A DNA stretch of 64,000 nt from Pelagimonas phthalicica (GTDB lineage: Bacteria; Pseudomonadota; Alphaproteobacteria; Rhodobacterales; Rhodobacteraceae), in NCBI RefSeq assembly GCF_004364805.1, contig NZ_SOAP01000002.1, positions 1,426,001 to 1,490,000 on the forward strand, given 5' to 3'. The translations under genes and the position numbers were made by a program. The notes under the pieces were generated by a model. It worked only from the letters and a program-made list of their open reading frames with translations. It did no database searches and had not been told where the DNA came from. Each line of letters opens with the position of its first letter. Position 1 is the first letter of the stretch. Positions 50,726 to 59,827 of the stretch are shown in pieces.

Positions 50726-53179
50726 ATGCCCCAGCCTACCCCTCTCCCTATTGACGACGCCCTGCCCGACCTCATCGCTGCTTTGCGCGACAAGGGGCGC
50801 GCCGTGCTGCAGGCGCCGCCGGGGGCGGGTAAGACGACGCGCGTGCCCATCGCGCTGTTTGAGGCCGGGCTGACCCGGGGCAAGATCCTGATGCTGGAAC
50901 CCCGCCGCCTCGCTGCTCGCGCCGCCGCGACCCGGCTCGCAGAACATTTCGGCGAAGGCCCCGGACAGACCGTCGGCTACCGGATGCGCGGCGAAAACAA
51001 GACCAGCAAAAACACCCGGATCGAGGTTGTCACCGAAGGCATCCTGACCCGGATGATCCAATCCGATCCCGAGCTGTCGGGCATCGGCGCGGTGATCTTT
51101 GACGAATTTCACGAACGCTCTTTGAATGCCGATCTCGGCCTGGCGCTCTGCCTTGAGATCGCCGAGGCGCTGCGCGACGATCTCATTCTATTGGCCATGT
51201 CCGCGACCCTGGATGCCGCCCCGGTGGCCGACCTCATGTCCGCCCCCATCGTCACCTCCGAGGGGCGCAGTTTCCCGGTCACGACCCGCCACCTGCCCAC
51301 GCCCCTGCCCAAGCGTGCGCGCTTTGAACAGGCCATGGCCGATCTCATCCAAACCGCTCTGGCCGAGACCGAGGGTGGGCTGCTGGCCTTCCTTCCCGGT
51401 GAAGGCGAAATCCGCCGTGTCGAAGCTTTGTTGAAAAGCAACCTTCCCGCGGATGTTCACCTGCGCCCGCTCTTTGGCGCGATGGAACTCAGCGCGCAAC
51501 GCGCCGCCATCCGCCCTGAAACCTCCGGGCGCAAGCTGGTGCTGGCAACCTCCATCGCCGAAACCTCCCTGACCATCGAAGACATCCGCGTCGTGGTGGA
51601 TGGCGGCAAGGCGCGACGCGCGCGCTTTGATCCCGGATCGGGCATGTCGCGGCTGGTGACCGAAAAAGTCACCCGCGCCGAAGCCACCCAGCGCGCCGGT
51701 CGCGCCGGGCGCGTCGCGCCGGGCGTGGCGTACAAGCTCTGGACCAAAGGTGAAGAAGGCTCGCTAAGTGCTTATCCTCCGGGGGAAATTGAGGCTGCGG
51801 ATCTGGCTGGCCTGGCGCTGGAGCTGGCGATTTGGGGCGCATCTCCCGATCAGTTGCCGTTCCTCACAGCCCCACCAGAGGGAACTTACGCGGAATCCTG
51901 CGCTTTGCTGCAAATGCTGACCTGTTTGGACAAAGACAATCGCATCACAGAGCATGGTCGCAAGGTTGCCAAGCTCCCCTTGCATCCGCGCATCGCACAT
52001 ATGCTGACAATTTCAGGGGACCAAGCGGCGAATTTGGCCGCAATCTTGTCTGATCGCGACATTATCACAGGAGCACCCACAGATTTGGCGCTGCGCCTCG
52101 AAGCGCTTCAGGAGCGCCGCAGATTTGTAGATTCACGACCTTTCCAGATCCACCGCGCCAGCTATGAGCGCGTCAAAATGGAAAGCAAAAGATTAAAACA
52201 ACTTGTAAACAACACTCCTCAACATTCTGTTAATGCGTCAGAAATGGCGGCTTTGGCCTATCCCGACCGCATTGGGCTGCGCCGCAAGGGAGATGTGCCA
52301 AGATTTCAACTTTCCGGCGGCAAAGGCGCGATCATGGAGGATGGCGACCCGCTGGCCGGGCAGCGTTTGATCGTGGTCACCGATACCGATGGCAACCCGC
52401 GCGAGGCGCGTATTCGACAAGCAATCGCGATTTCTCAAAGCGAGTTGCGCGCGCTGTTCTCTGATCAAATTCAATGGGTTGAAACCTGTTCTTGGAGCAA
52501 GCGTGAACGCCGCGTGATCTCGCGTCGTCAGGAGATGTTCCGCGCCATTGCGCTCGAAGATCGCATCTGGAAAGACGCCCCGGACGAGGCCATTGCCAGC
52601 GCCATGCTGGACGGGGTGCGTGACCTGGGCATCACCCTGTCAGACGCGGCAAAGCGCTTTTGCGCCCGCGTCGCCCTGGCCCGAGACAGCGGTCACGACC
52701 TGCCGGATATGACGCTCGACACATTGATGGCAGAGATCGACACCTGGCTGCTGCCCTATCTTGGCGGCGTGAAAACCGCCGAGGATTGGAAGCGGTTTGA
52801 CCTGCTTCCCGCCCTGCGCGCGCGCCTGGATTGGGGCCAGATGCAGGCGCTGGATGCGGCGATCCCGGGCAAGTTCACCACCCCTCTGGGCCACGACATT
52901 CCGATTGATTATTCCGGTGAGCACCCGGAAATTCAGCTGCGCCTGCAAGAGTTGTTTGGCCAGACCACCCATCCTCATGTGGGCAAGACGCCGCTGCGCG
53001 TGACCCTGCTCTCCCCGGCCCGCCGCCCGGTGCAGACGACCATGGATCTGCCAGGGTTTTGGGCCGGGTCCTATGCGGATGTGCGCAAGGATATGCGCGC
53101 CCGCTACCCCAAACATCCCTGGCCCGAGGACCCCACCCAGGCGGACCCGACACTGCGCGCGAAACCACGGGGCAAGTAG
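50726..53179 (+). CDS. hrpB: ATP-dependent RNA helicase HrpB
   Basis: DEAH/RHA-type helicase of 817 residues, the usual HrpB length. Walker A is APPGAGKTT, motif II is DEFH in VIFDEFHERSL, motif III is SATLD, and motif VI is QRAGRAGR. The C-terminal HrpB domain ends with VQTTMDLPGFWAGSY. The ORF is open from 50390, but ATG 50726 (MPQPTPLPIDDALPD) matches the family start. Substrate and physiological role in alphaproteobacteria are unclear. Confidence 0.95.
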   Translation: MPQPTPLPIDDALPDLIAALRDKGRAVLQAPPGAGKTTRVPIALFEAGLTRGKILMLEPRRLAARAAATRLAEHFGEGPGQTVGYRMRGENKTSKNTRIEVVTEGILTRMIQSDPELSGIGAVIFDEFHERSLNADLGLALCLEIAEALRDDLILLAMSATLDAAPVADLMSAPIVTSEGRSFPVTTRHLPTPLPKRARFEQAMADLIQTALAETEGGLLAFLPGEGEIRRVEALLKSNLPADVHLRPLFGAMELSAQRAAIRPETSGRKLVLATSIAETSLTIEDIRVVVDGGKARRARFDPGSGMSRLVTEKVTRAEATQRAGRAGRVAPGVAYKLWTKGEEGSLSAYPPGEIEAADLAGLALELAIWGASPDQLPFLTAPPEGTYAESCALLQMLTCLDKDNRITEHGRKVAKLPLHPRIAHMLTISGDQAANLAAILSDRDIITGAPTDLALRLEALQERRRFVDSRPFQIHRASYERVKMESKRLKQLVNNTPQHSVNASEMAALAYPDRIGLRRKGDVPRFQLSGGKGAIMEDGDPLAGQRLIVVTDTDGNPREARIRQAIAISQSELRALFSDQIQWVETCSWSKRERRVISRRQEMFRAIALEDRIWKDAPDEAIASAMLDGVRDLGITLSDAAKRFCARVALARDSGHDLPDMTLDTLMAEIDTWLLPYLGGVKTAEDWKRFDLLPALRARLDWGQMQALDAAIPGKFTTPLGHDIPIDYSGEHPEIQLRLQELFGQTTHPHVGKTPLRVTLLSPARRPVQTTMDLPGFWAGSYADVRKDMRARYPKHPWPEDPTQADPTLRAKPRGK

Positions 53180-53279
53180 CGGATCGTTAACCCTGATGAC
53201 CTAGTTTGGAGCCTGCAAAGATGACTCGTGGCGAGGCCCAGAATGGCCTCTGCCCTTCTGCAGGAACACTGGTGCCATC

Positions 53280-53474
53280 ATGACAAATACGACTGCCAAA
53301 CCCGGCCTCCCGCCATTGCGCTATGCCATGGCCCCTTATCAATACGGAACCCATATCGCCCGCCGCCCGCGCCTGCGCCACCCGGCGCAACCACTGATCT
53401 GGGCCGCGGTGTTGATCTTTGTGCCGCTGTTCTGGCTGGTGATGATCGCCTGGTTTGCCCGCGTGGTGTTTTAG
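53280..53474 (+). CDS. Small membrane protein
   Basis: A 64-residue protein with a polar N-terminus (KPGLPPLRYAMAPYQYGTHI), a basic stretch ARRPRLRH and one C-terminal membrane helix (LIWAAVLIFVPLFWLVMIAW). It follows hrpB by 100 bp and overlaps the convergent hydrolase gene by 4 bp. Size and layout suggest a small inner-membrane subunit or regulator. The function is unknown. Confidence 0.6.
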   Translation: MTNTTAKPGLPPLRYAMAPYQYGTHIARRPRLRHPAQPLIWAAVLIFVPLFWLVMIAWFARVVF

Positions 53475-54028
53475 AGCGCAGCGATCACGTCAGAGGTTGT
53501 CGCAACCTTGGCGAAATCCGCCGCCAAAGTGGCCAGAGTGACCTTCAAAGCCACCTCTGGCGCAATGTCTGTGCCGTCGCGATCCGGCAGGGGAAAGGCG
53601 ATCAGCGCGTCTTCGGCGACGGTCACGCGAAAGCCAAGATTGGCCGCTTGGCGCACGGTTGAGGCCACGCAAAACGCCGCTACGCCGCCTGCGACCACAA
53701 GATCGGTGATATTATGGTCGCGAAGATGCTGTTCAAGCCCGGTGCCGATAAAGCCGGATGACCCCGGCTTCCAGAACACCGCTTCGCCCTCATGGGGCTC
53801 AGCGCATGCCATGGGCTGCCCGCCGGGTTGATCTCGGCGAAAGGGAATATCCGGCGCGCTTTCCTCGTGATGTAGCACATGCAGCACCGGCAAGGATTTT
53901 GCCCGAAACGCGGCGGTCAAATCGGCAACCTGCGTGGCAAAATCAGGATAAACAACCGAGCGCCCGGCGGCGATGCGGTTGTTCATTTCTTCCTGAAGAT
54001 CGATCAATAAAAGCGCGCTCTGTCCCAT
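53471..54028 (-). CDS. Isochorismatase-like cysteine hydrolase
   Basis: A 185-residue enzyme of the isochorismatase/nicotinamidase superfamily. The catalytic triad appears as Asp in LLLIDLQEEM, Lys in VFWKPGSSGF and Cys in AGGVAAFCVASTVRQA. The substrate is unknown; amidases, carbamoylases and nicotinamidases share this fold. It stands alone, 108 bp downstream of argF and two perfect palindromes. Confidence 0.85.
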   Translation of the reverse strand: MGQSALLLIDLQEEMNNRIAAGRSVVYPDFATQVADLTAAFRAKSLPVLHVLHHEESAPDIPFRRDQPGGQPMACAEPHEGEAVFWKPGSSGFIGTGLEQHLRDHNITDLVVAGGVAAFCVASTVRQAANLGFRVTVAEDALIAFPLPDRDGTDIAPEVALKVTLATLAADFAKVATTSDVIAAL

Positions 54029-54074
54029 GCTCTAAACTCCGAAACTGCTCTCAAACTGAGAAGTAGGGCGCACC

Positions 54075-54116
54075 AAAATCCTTGCAAGGATTTTGCAAAT
54101 TCCGTGCACGGAATTT
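54075..54116. repeat. Twin perfect 20-bp palindromes
   Basis: AAAATCCTTGCAAGGATTTT (54075-54094) and AAATTCCGTGCACGGAATTT (54097-54116) are both perfect palindromes separated by GC. They lie just after the argF stop. They may be terminators in tandem or binding sites; the sequence alone does not say. Confidence 0.8.
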
Positions 54117-54136
54117 GGGCGTCGCGCCCGTTTGGA

Positions 54137-55063
54137 TCAAACCTCGAGACACCAGCGCATCACCGCCTTTTGCGCGTGCAGGCGGTTTTCGGCCTCGTCC
54201 CAGATCACCGAGTTCGGGCCATCCATGACTTCGGATGTCACCTCCTCCTCGCGATGGGCGGGCAGGCAATGCATAAAGAGCGCGTCGGGCTTGGCGGCCT
54301 CCATCAGGCGTTTGTTCACCTGGAAGGGGCGCAGCATATTGTGGCGGCGTTCCTTGGCCGATTGCGCGTCATGCATAGACACCCAGGTGTCGGCGACGAT
54401 CAGATCCGCGCCCTCAACCGCTTTGAACGGGTCCCGTTCGATGGTGATGCTCGAGCCTTCGTTGCGGGCAAAGCCGACAAATTCCATTTCCGGATCCAAC
54501 TGCACCGGGCCGGTAAAGGTCAGGTCAAAACCGAATTGCCCCGCCGCATGCAGGAAGGACGCGCAGACATTGTTGCCATCGCCACACCAGACGACCTTTT
54601 TGCCTTTGATCGAACCGCGATGTTCCTCAAAGGTCAGAATATCGGCCATGATCTGGCAGGGATGGGTGCGGTCGGTGAGACCGTTGATCACCGGGACCGA
54701 GGCATATTCCGCCATTTCCTCGAGCACCGCCTCGTCAAAGGTGCGGATCATGATCATATCCACATAGCGGCTGAGCACGCGGGCGGTATCGGCGATGGTT
54801 TCGCCATGGCCAAGCTGCATGTCATTGCCCGACAGGACCATGGTCTGACCGCCCATCTGGCGCACGCCCACGTCAAAGGACACGCGGGTCCGGGTTGAGG
54901 GTTTTTCAAAGATCAGCGCCACCATGCGCCCGTCCAGCGGGGTGTCATCATCGGGCATGGCCTTGGGGCGGCCCAGGCGGGCCTGTTTCATTGCACCCGC
55001 TTGATCAATGATCGAACGCAGGTCAGCTTTTTCAGTTTTGTGAATGTCGAGGAAATGGTTCAT
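54137..55063 (-). CDS. argF: Ornithine carbamoyltransferase
   Basis: Enzyme of arginine biosynthesis that makes citrulline from ornithine and carbamoyl phosphate. The 308 residues carry the carbamoyl-phosphate loop [13 protein letters not shown], the HPCQ motif in THPCQIMAD, and the ornithine site [11 protein letters not shown]. It is 93 bp behind argD on the same strand, so argD-argF form an operon interrupted by a repeat-C element. Confidence 0.97.
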   Translation of the reverse strand: MNHFLDIHKTEKADLRSIIDQAGAMKQARLGRPKAMPDDDTPLDGRMVALIFEKPSTRTRVSFDVGVRQMGGQTMVLSGNDMQLGHGETIADTARVLSRYVDMIMIRTFDEAVLEEMAEYASVPVINGLTDRTHPCQIMADILTFEEHRGSIKGKKVVWCGDGNNVCASFLHAAGQFGFDLTFTGPVQLDPEMEFVGFARNEGSSITIERDPFKAVEGADLIVADTWVSMHDAQSAKERRHNMLRPFQVNKRLMEAAKPDALFMHCLPAHREEEVTSEVMDGPNSVIWDEAENRLHAQKAVMRWCLEV

Positions 55064-55091
55064 CGGTTTTGCTTTTTGGTAAGGGGGGAGT

Positions 55092-55153
55092 GGGGCGCTG
55101 CCCCGCCCCGCGCCGGGCGCGGGACTCCCCGGGATATTTGAGGCCCAAAGAAA
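55092..55153 (-). repeat. Intergenic repeat family C, copy 3
   Basis: On the minus strand, TTTCTTTGGGCC followed by CAAATATCC, then a GC-rich hairpin ending GGGGCAGCGCCCC. It starts 2 bp after the argD stop and lies between argD and argF. Confidence 0.6.
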
Positions 55154-55155
55154 CC

Positions 55156-56337
55156 TTAGGCGTGTTCCGTTTCGAGAGAGGTCGCCGCAGCATCGAGGCG
55201 GGCAAAGGCGGCGTCGATATCCTCGGATGTGATGTTGAGCGCGGGCAGCAGGCGGATCACGTTATCGGCGGCGGGCACGGTGATCACGTCCTGATCATAG
55301 CCCGCCTGGACCACATCGCCTGCAGGGACCTTGCAGCGCAGGCCCAGCATCAGGCCCGATCCACGCACCTCTTCAAAGATGTCGGGATGGCTGGCCACCA
55401 GCCCTTCGAGCTTTTGACGCAAGAGGCCTGCCTTGGCGTTGACCTCGTCGAGGAAGGCCGGTTCGGCGACGATGTCCAGCACGGCCTTGCCCACGGCGCA
55501 GCCCAGCGGGTTGCCGCCATAGGTGGAGCCATGGGTGCCCGCAACCATGCCCGAGGCCGCCTCTTCGGTGGCCAGAACCGCGCCCAGCGGGAAGCCGCCG
55601 CCGATCCCCTTGGCCACCATCATGATATCCGGTGTGATCCCGGCCCATTCATGGGCAAAGAGCTTGCCCGTGCGGCCGACGCCACATTGCACCTCATCCA
55701 GCACCAGCAGGATGCCCTTGTCGTCGCAAAGCGCGCGCAGCGCCTTGAGCTCGGCATCGGGCAGCGCGTTGATCCCGCCCTCGCCCTGCACTGGTTCGAT
55801 CATGATCGCGCCGGTGGTTTCGGTGATGGTTTCGTTCAGCGCCTCCCAATCGCGCCAGGGCACCTGGGCAAAACCGGGCAGCAGCGGGCCAAAGCCTTCG
55901 ACCATTTTGGGCGTGTTCACCGCCGCAATCGCCGCAGAAGACCGGCCATGAAACGCACCGCCAAAGGTGATGATGTCGGTTTTCTCAGGCTGACCTTTGT
56001 CATGCCAGTATTTGCGCGCCATCTTGACCGCCAATTCACAGGCTTCGGTGCCGGAATTGGTAAAGAACACCGTATCGGCAAAGCTGTGATCGACCAGCTT
56101 ATCCGCCAGCGCCTGCTGTTGCGGGATGTCATAGAGGTTGGAGACATGCCACAGATTTTGCGCCTGATGGGTCAGCGCGGCGACCAGCGCCGGATGCGCA
56201 TGCCCCAGCACATTCACCGCAATGCCCGAGCCCAGATCCAACAGACGTCGCCCGTCCTCGGTATATAGCCAGCTGCCTTCACCCTTGTTGAATTGCAAAG
56301 GGGCGCGGTTATAGGTCGGCAAGACGGAAGAGATCAT
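55156..56337 (-). CDS. argD: Acetylornithine aminotransferase
   Basis: Class III PLP aminotransferase of 393 residues. It starts [16 protein letters not shown], has [17 protein letters not shown] and the PLP lysine in [15 protein letters not shown], and [16 protein letters not shown] near the C-terminal third. The start is ATG 56337; the upstream frame has no support. It precedes argF in the same operon and converts N-acetylglutamate semialdehyde to N-acetylornithine. It may also serve succinyldiaminopimelate. Confidence 0.95.
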   Translation of the reverse strand: MISSVLPTYNRAPLQFNKGEGSWLYTEDGRRLLDLGSGIAVNVLGHAHPALVAALTHQAQNLWHVSNLYDIPQQQALADKLVDHSFADTVFFTNSGTEACELAVKMARKYWHDKGQPEKTDIITFGGAFHGRSSAAIAAVNTPKMVEGFGPLLPGFAQVPWRDWEALNETITETTGAIMIEPVQGEGGINALPDAELKALRALCDDKGILLVLDEVQCGVGRTGKLFAHEWAGITPDIMMVAKGIGGGFPLGAVLATEEAASGMVAGTHGSTYGGNPLGCAVGKAVLDIVAEPAFLDEVNAKAGLLRQKLEGLVASHPDIFEEVRGSGLMLGLRCKVPAGDVVQAGYDQDVITVPAADNVIRLLPALNITSEDIDAAFARLDAAATSLETEHA

Positions 56338-56615
56338 GTCCTTGTCCTTAGTCTGAGGCCTGCAAATGCCACGTGGAGAAGCCCGATTGGTGGCAAGGGC
56401 GCAAGGGCCTGTCAAGTTGAGATGAGAGTGAGAAGACGCAAAGCGATGCTGCGCGCCCAGAAAGGCACGCTGGGAGAGGAGCTCAGGCTCGTCGGAGGGT
56501 CGCTTTGATCATCATGCGCAGCCGTTTAGGGACGCGCGCGGGTAAAAGCAAGCGAAATTGTGTGATTGGGCTGCGCAATTTGCGTGGCGGTGGGCGTTGC
56601 TGGCCCGCTGCCCCC

Positions 56616-57986
56616 TTATACGGCGCAATGGCGGATCACCTGGCCGCTGCCCAGCGCGCCTTGGGCGATGTCTTCGCTGCGGCACCAGATCGAGACGCCG
56701 TAGAAATGTTCGCATTGCGTGCCAAGCAAGGCGTCACTGGCGATGCTGATGACGCTGTCTTGTCCGCGCCTGTCTTCGCTGTTGTTGGGAAATTCCGGTT
56801 CGATCCCGAACAGGCGGTGATTGCGCCAACCGGTGGCATAGGTTTCGGCAAAATCGCGATAGATTTCATTGATCTGCCCAAGTTTCTCTGGGTCTGAAAC
56901 CATGTGATCGATCCCCTCCCACAGCGCCAGATGGGACCCTTCGAGCAAGCAGGATCGCAGGTTTTGCCCGAAGACCTCATCCGAACTGGGTTTCAGATTG
57001 CTGGCGAAACCTGCCCGTTGCACGAAATGGGCGCGCAGGGCTTCGGGGTCCACGGGGGCTAGGGGCGGTTGCGCTGCCGCATGATCCCGCCAGGCCGCCA
57101 GCGCCTCAAGCAGCTCCGGGCCGTGATCGCGAAAGGCCAGAGCCTCGTCAAATTGGGTGCGATAGGCCCCAATTTGCGGCATCTTGGTCATGCGGTCTTG
57201 CAACTCATCAAGCTTCAGCTTGCCGCCTGCGCCCAGCCATCCGCGCAGATAGGAATCGAAATGGCGCATGGTTTCCGCCGCTTCCTCGGCGGCCAGCCCC
57301 CAATTTCGCAGCCATTGATCGGGTTTGTTCATCGCATAGGGCACGCCCTTGGGCGGGCGCTGTCCGTCATCCAGAAAGGCAACCAGATCCACGCCCCGTT
57401 TTGGAAAGCAAGGCGCGGCAGTAAAGAACGCCATGCGCTCATCCAGCGGCGCTAGATCATCTGGGATCGGTTGTTCCACGGCGACTTGCATCTCTTCCTC
57501 GGACAGGATTTTGCAGCAATATCCGTGATCTGGCGCATTATCCGACCAGGAATAGGCCAGAAAGATCAGCAAAGCGCCCGATTTGGGCAACCCAGCGCCC
57601 TCCCCCAAAGCTGCAAGGTCAATCTGGGCCAGGAAATGCTGGCGCGTTCCATCGGGATGGCGGGGCCAGTCGAAACCTGGGGGGGCCTTGGGCACGCCAC
57701 CGATCCAGGACTGGGGATTTTCGGGCGGATCAAAGGGCGAGTGCAAGAGCAAAGCCCAGGCGGGGATTTCCTTGGCGCGGCTTTCATTGCCAGCGCGCGC
57801 CAGAAACGCCTCAGCCACGTCTGCACCGGATTGCGCAGGGCGCGGATCTGATGTGCCCTTGGCCGTTTTGGAATGCGGCCCGGCAAAGCGTTTGGCCCCG
57901 TCGCCGGTCCCTTGCGTGCCGCCTTGCGCCTTGGATCTTTTGCGAATGCTCTCAGCTCCAAAGATCGCGTTCAGAAAATTGCGCAT
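56616..57986 (-). CDS. DUF1963 (YwqG-like) family protein
   Basis: A 456-residue cytoplasmic protein. The DUF1963 pattern is visible in the middle (SWIGGVPKAPPGFDWPRHPD, HFLAQIDLAALGEGAGLPKS, LLIFLAYSW) and near the end (IGIEPEFP-like LFGIEPEFPN). The N-terminal ~65 residues are basic and low-complexity. Function unknown. It is upstream of argD by about 280 bp in the same orientation and has no close partner. Confidence 0.75.
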   Translation of the reverse strand: MRNFLNAIFGAESIRKRSKAQGGTQGTGDGAKRFAGPHSKTAKGTSDPRPAQSGADVAEAFLARAGNESRAKEIPAWALLLHSPFDPPENPQSWIGGVPKAPPGFDWPRHPDGTRQHFLAQIDLAALGEGAGLPKSGALLIFLAYSWSDNAPDHGYCCKILSEEEMQVAVEQPIPDDLAPLDERMAFFTAAPCFPKRGVDLVAFLDDGQRPPKGVPYAMNKPDQWLRNWGLAAEEAAETMRHFDSYLRGWLGAGGKLKLDELQDRMTKMPQIGAYRTQFDEALAFRDHGPELLEALAAWRDHAAAQPPLAPVDPEALRAHFVQRAGFASNLKPSSDEVFGQNLRSCLLEGSHLALWEGIDHMVSDPEKLGQINEIYRDFAETYATGWRNHRLFGIEPEFPNNSEDRRGQDSVISIASDALLGTQCEHFYGVSIWCRSEDIAQGALGSGQVIRHCAV

Positions 57987-58531
57987 CAAGACATCCTCAT
58001 ACCGCTGACCACCGGGGTTATTTGCCCCATCTTTTCGTCAGGAAGTGAGCCTCGCCAAGGCAAAATTGCGGTTTTCTTGGTTTTGCTTAGGGGCGGCGCG
58101 TAGGGCGCGGCGCCCCAAGGCAGCGTTCGGTGCTGTAAGGGTTTGCTCACCCGGCTGCGGCAAAACCGATGCCGGTTCCACGAAAACAGGATCATCCCGC
58201 AACACGGGAATCGCGATTCTTGTAATGCGGCGGGGAAACCCGCCCTAGGGGCAGGCCCTGGCAAGGTCTGCAATCGATCCGCATTCGGCGGCCGCCGTTT
58301 TCCTTACGGCTTAGAGAATTGAACGAGACCACCCGCCCAGCGCTTTGGCTGATGGCGGGTAGAAGTGCGTGGGCCGCGGCATCGCCGTCCCGCAGCATGG
58401 AAGAAAATCGCAAAGGGCAGCCCCCGACCGCGGGTGGGGGTGAAGCCCCCGCCCGTGGGGGCGGTCGGGGGCTGCCCGGCCTAAAGCCGGGCGGTAACCA
58501 TCAAAAGAGCTACGTTCGGCCCCATGCTAAA
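57987..58531. other. Gene-free stretch holding repeat A copy 2
   Basis: About 545 bp between the DUF1963 start and the truA stop. I see no gene: short stop-free frames have no ribosome sites or recognisable products. It holds the promoter of the DUF1963 gene and, at its truA end, the large hairpin of repeat family A. Confidence 0.5.
58415..58491. repeat. Intergenic repeat family A, copy 2 (truA terminator region)
   Basis: Perfect 17-bp arms at 58415-58431 and 58461-58477, a GC-rich inner hairpin, then a second hairpin CCCGGC-CTAAA-GCCGGG. The two structures share bases and compete. On the minus strand the long stem is followed by TTTGCGATTTTC, so it may terminate truA. Confidence 0.75.
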
Positions 58532-59305
58532 TCACATCCCTGCAAACGGATCATCCGGATAGCCCACTCCGGTCAGGTACAGCCCATCCCCCGGACAGAC
58601 CGGGCCGCAGGCAGAGCGGTCGCAGGCCTCAAGCGCCTCTTTCATGCGGATCGGCTCCCAGGCCCCTGCCCCAACGCGTTCCAAGGAACCGACAATGCTG
58701 CGCACTTGGTTGTGCAAAAAGCTGCGGGCGCGCAGGCGGAACTGGATCTCAGGCCCAGCCAGCCCGTCCACAAGGTCGATCTTGATCTCATCCAAAGTCT
58801 TGACCGGCGATTTCGACTGACACATCACGCTGCGAAACGTTGTAAAATCATGCAACCCGATCAGATGCTTGCCCCCTTCGCGCATCGCCTCGACGTCCAA
58901 TTCATGATTGACCCGCCAGACTTGCCCGGCCTCTAGCGTGCAGGGCGCGCGGCGGGTCAGCAGGCGGAACAGATAGCGCCGCTCGACCGCTGAAAACCGC
59001 GCATGCCATTCATCATCCACCGCCGCACAGGCGCGGATCGCCACCGGGGCGGGTTTCAAATGATAGTTCAGCGCCTCGCCCAGCCGGAACGGATCCCACT
59101 CCTTGTCCATGTCGCAATGGGCCACCTGCCCGCGCCCATGCACCCCGGCATCGGTGCGCCCGGCGGCGGCGATGGTGTGCTCGCGCGGTTCAAGACGTGC
59201 CAAGGCCGCCTCAATCGCCCCCTGAACCGAGGGTTGATCCGCTTGGCGCTGCCACCCGGCAAAGGGGCGGCCATCATATTCAACAAGAAGAGCATATCTG
59301 GGCAT
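58532..59305 (-). CDS. truA: tRNA pseudouridine(38-40) synthase TruA
   Basis: Modifies U38-U40 in tRNA anticodon stems. The 257 residues begin [20 protein letters not shown]; the catalytic Asp is in [11 protein letters not shown], and later [13 protein letters not shown] and DPFAGM close the sequence. ATG 59305 is the family start, rather than the longer frame from 59332. The hypothetical gene upstream is 42 bp away. Confidence 0.96.
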   Translation of the reverse strand: MPRYALLVEYDGRPFAGWQRQADQPSVQGAIEAALARLEPREHTIAAAGRTDAGVHGRGQVAHCDMDKEWDPFRLGEALNYHLKPAPVAIRACAAVDDEWHARFSAVERRYLFRLLTRRAPCTLEAGQVWRVNHELDVEAMREGGKHLIGLHDFTTFRSVMCQSKSPVKTLDEIKIDLVDGLAGPEIQFRLRARSFLHNQVRSIVGSLERVGAGAWEPIRMKEALEACDRSACGPVCPGDGLYLTGVGYPDDPFAGM

Positions 59306-59346
59306 GTCCGCGCCATAGCGCGATGCGGCCACTCAGAGCAAGTGCC

Positions 59347-59772
59347 TCACCAGAGTTTATGATCCTCGATCAGTGCAACCACCTTGCCCTCGGCCTCAGC
59401 CCATAAATAGCGATAGCTGCGCCCCACAGCCTGCGCGACCAACCCGTCATAATCGGCCCTTTCCGCCCAGAAAAACTGGCAATCGGCATCCGCGCAGGCG
59501 GCACTGCTCACCAGCGCCTCGGCCACAGCGGGGTTGGGATAGCTGCGCGCGCCAGTCTCGGCCTGCCATTTGCCGTCTTGATAGCTGCGTAAATCAAACC
59601 GGTTCTGCGTGGCAAAATGCAGGGCATTCTCGGCGCGACTGCCAACCAGAACATGCTCGGACACCGCGCTGGCCTCGGCATCGGGCAGTACGGCCAGTGG
59701 CAGACGCAGGGCGAACCCGATCAGCAAAGGGGCCGTGGCCAGCGCAATCAATTGTCCTCGGGTCAAACTCAT
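59347..59772 (-). CDS. Hypothetical membrane-anchored protein
   Basis: A 141-residue protein with one N-terminal hydrophobic helix (LIALATAPLLIGFALRLPL) and a mature part facing the periplasm. SSAACADADCQFFW has two cysteines that could form a disulphide; the end is GKVVALIEDHKLW. No domain recognised. It is just upstream of truA and downstream of the MFS gene on the same strand, so it may be co-transcribed with truA. Confidence 0.6.
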   Translation of the reverse strand: MSLTRGQLIALATAPLLIGFALRLPLAVLPDAEASAVSEHVLVGSRAENALHFATQNRFDLRSYQDGKWQAETGARSYPNPAVAEALVSSAACADADCQFFWAERADYDGLVAQAVGRSYRYLWAEAEGKVVALIEDHKLW

Positions 59773-59827
59773 CTGCGTCCCCCGTTATCTAGCGCCAAAA
59801 CTCACATGGCCCGGCGCTCAAATCCAG

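Noticed and set aside
50458-50883. Upstream extension of the meaB frame
   Set aside because: It runs antisense into hrpB and repeat C; the MeaB family begins at ATG 50457.
58192-58413. 73-codon minus-strand frame in the gap before truA
   Set aside because: No ribosome site and no conserved pattern; it ends where the repeat-A hairpin begins.
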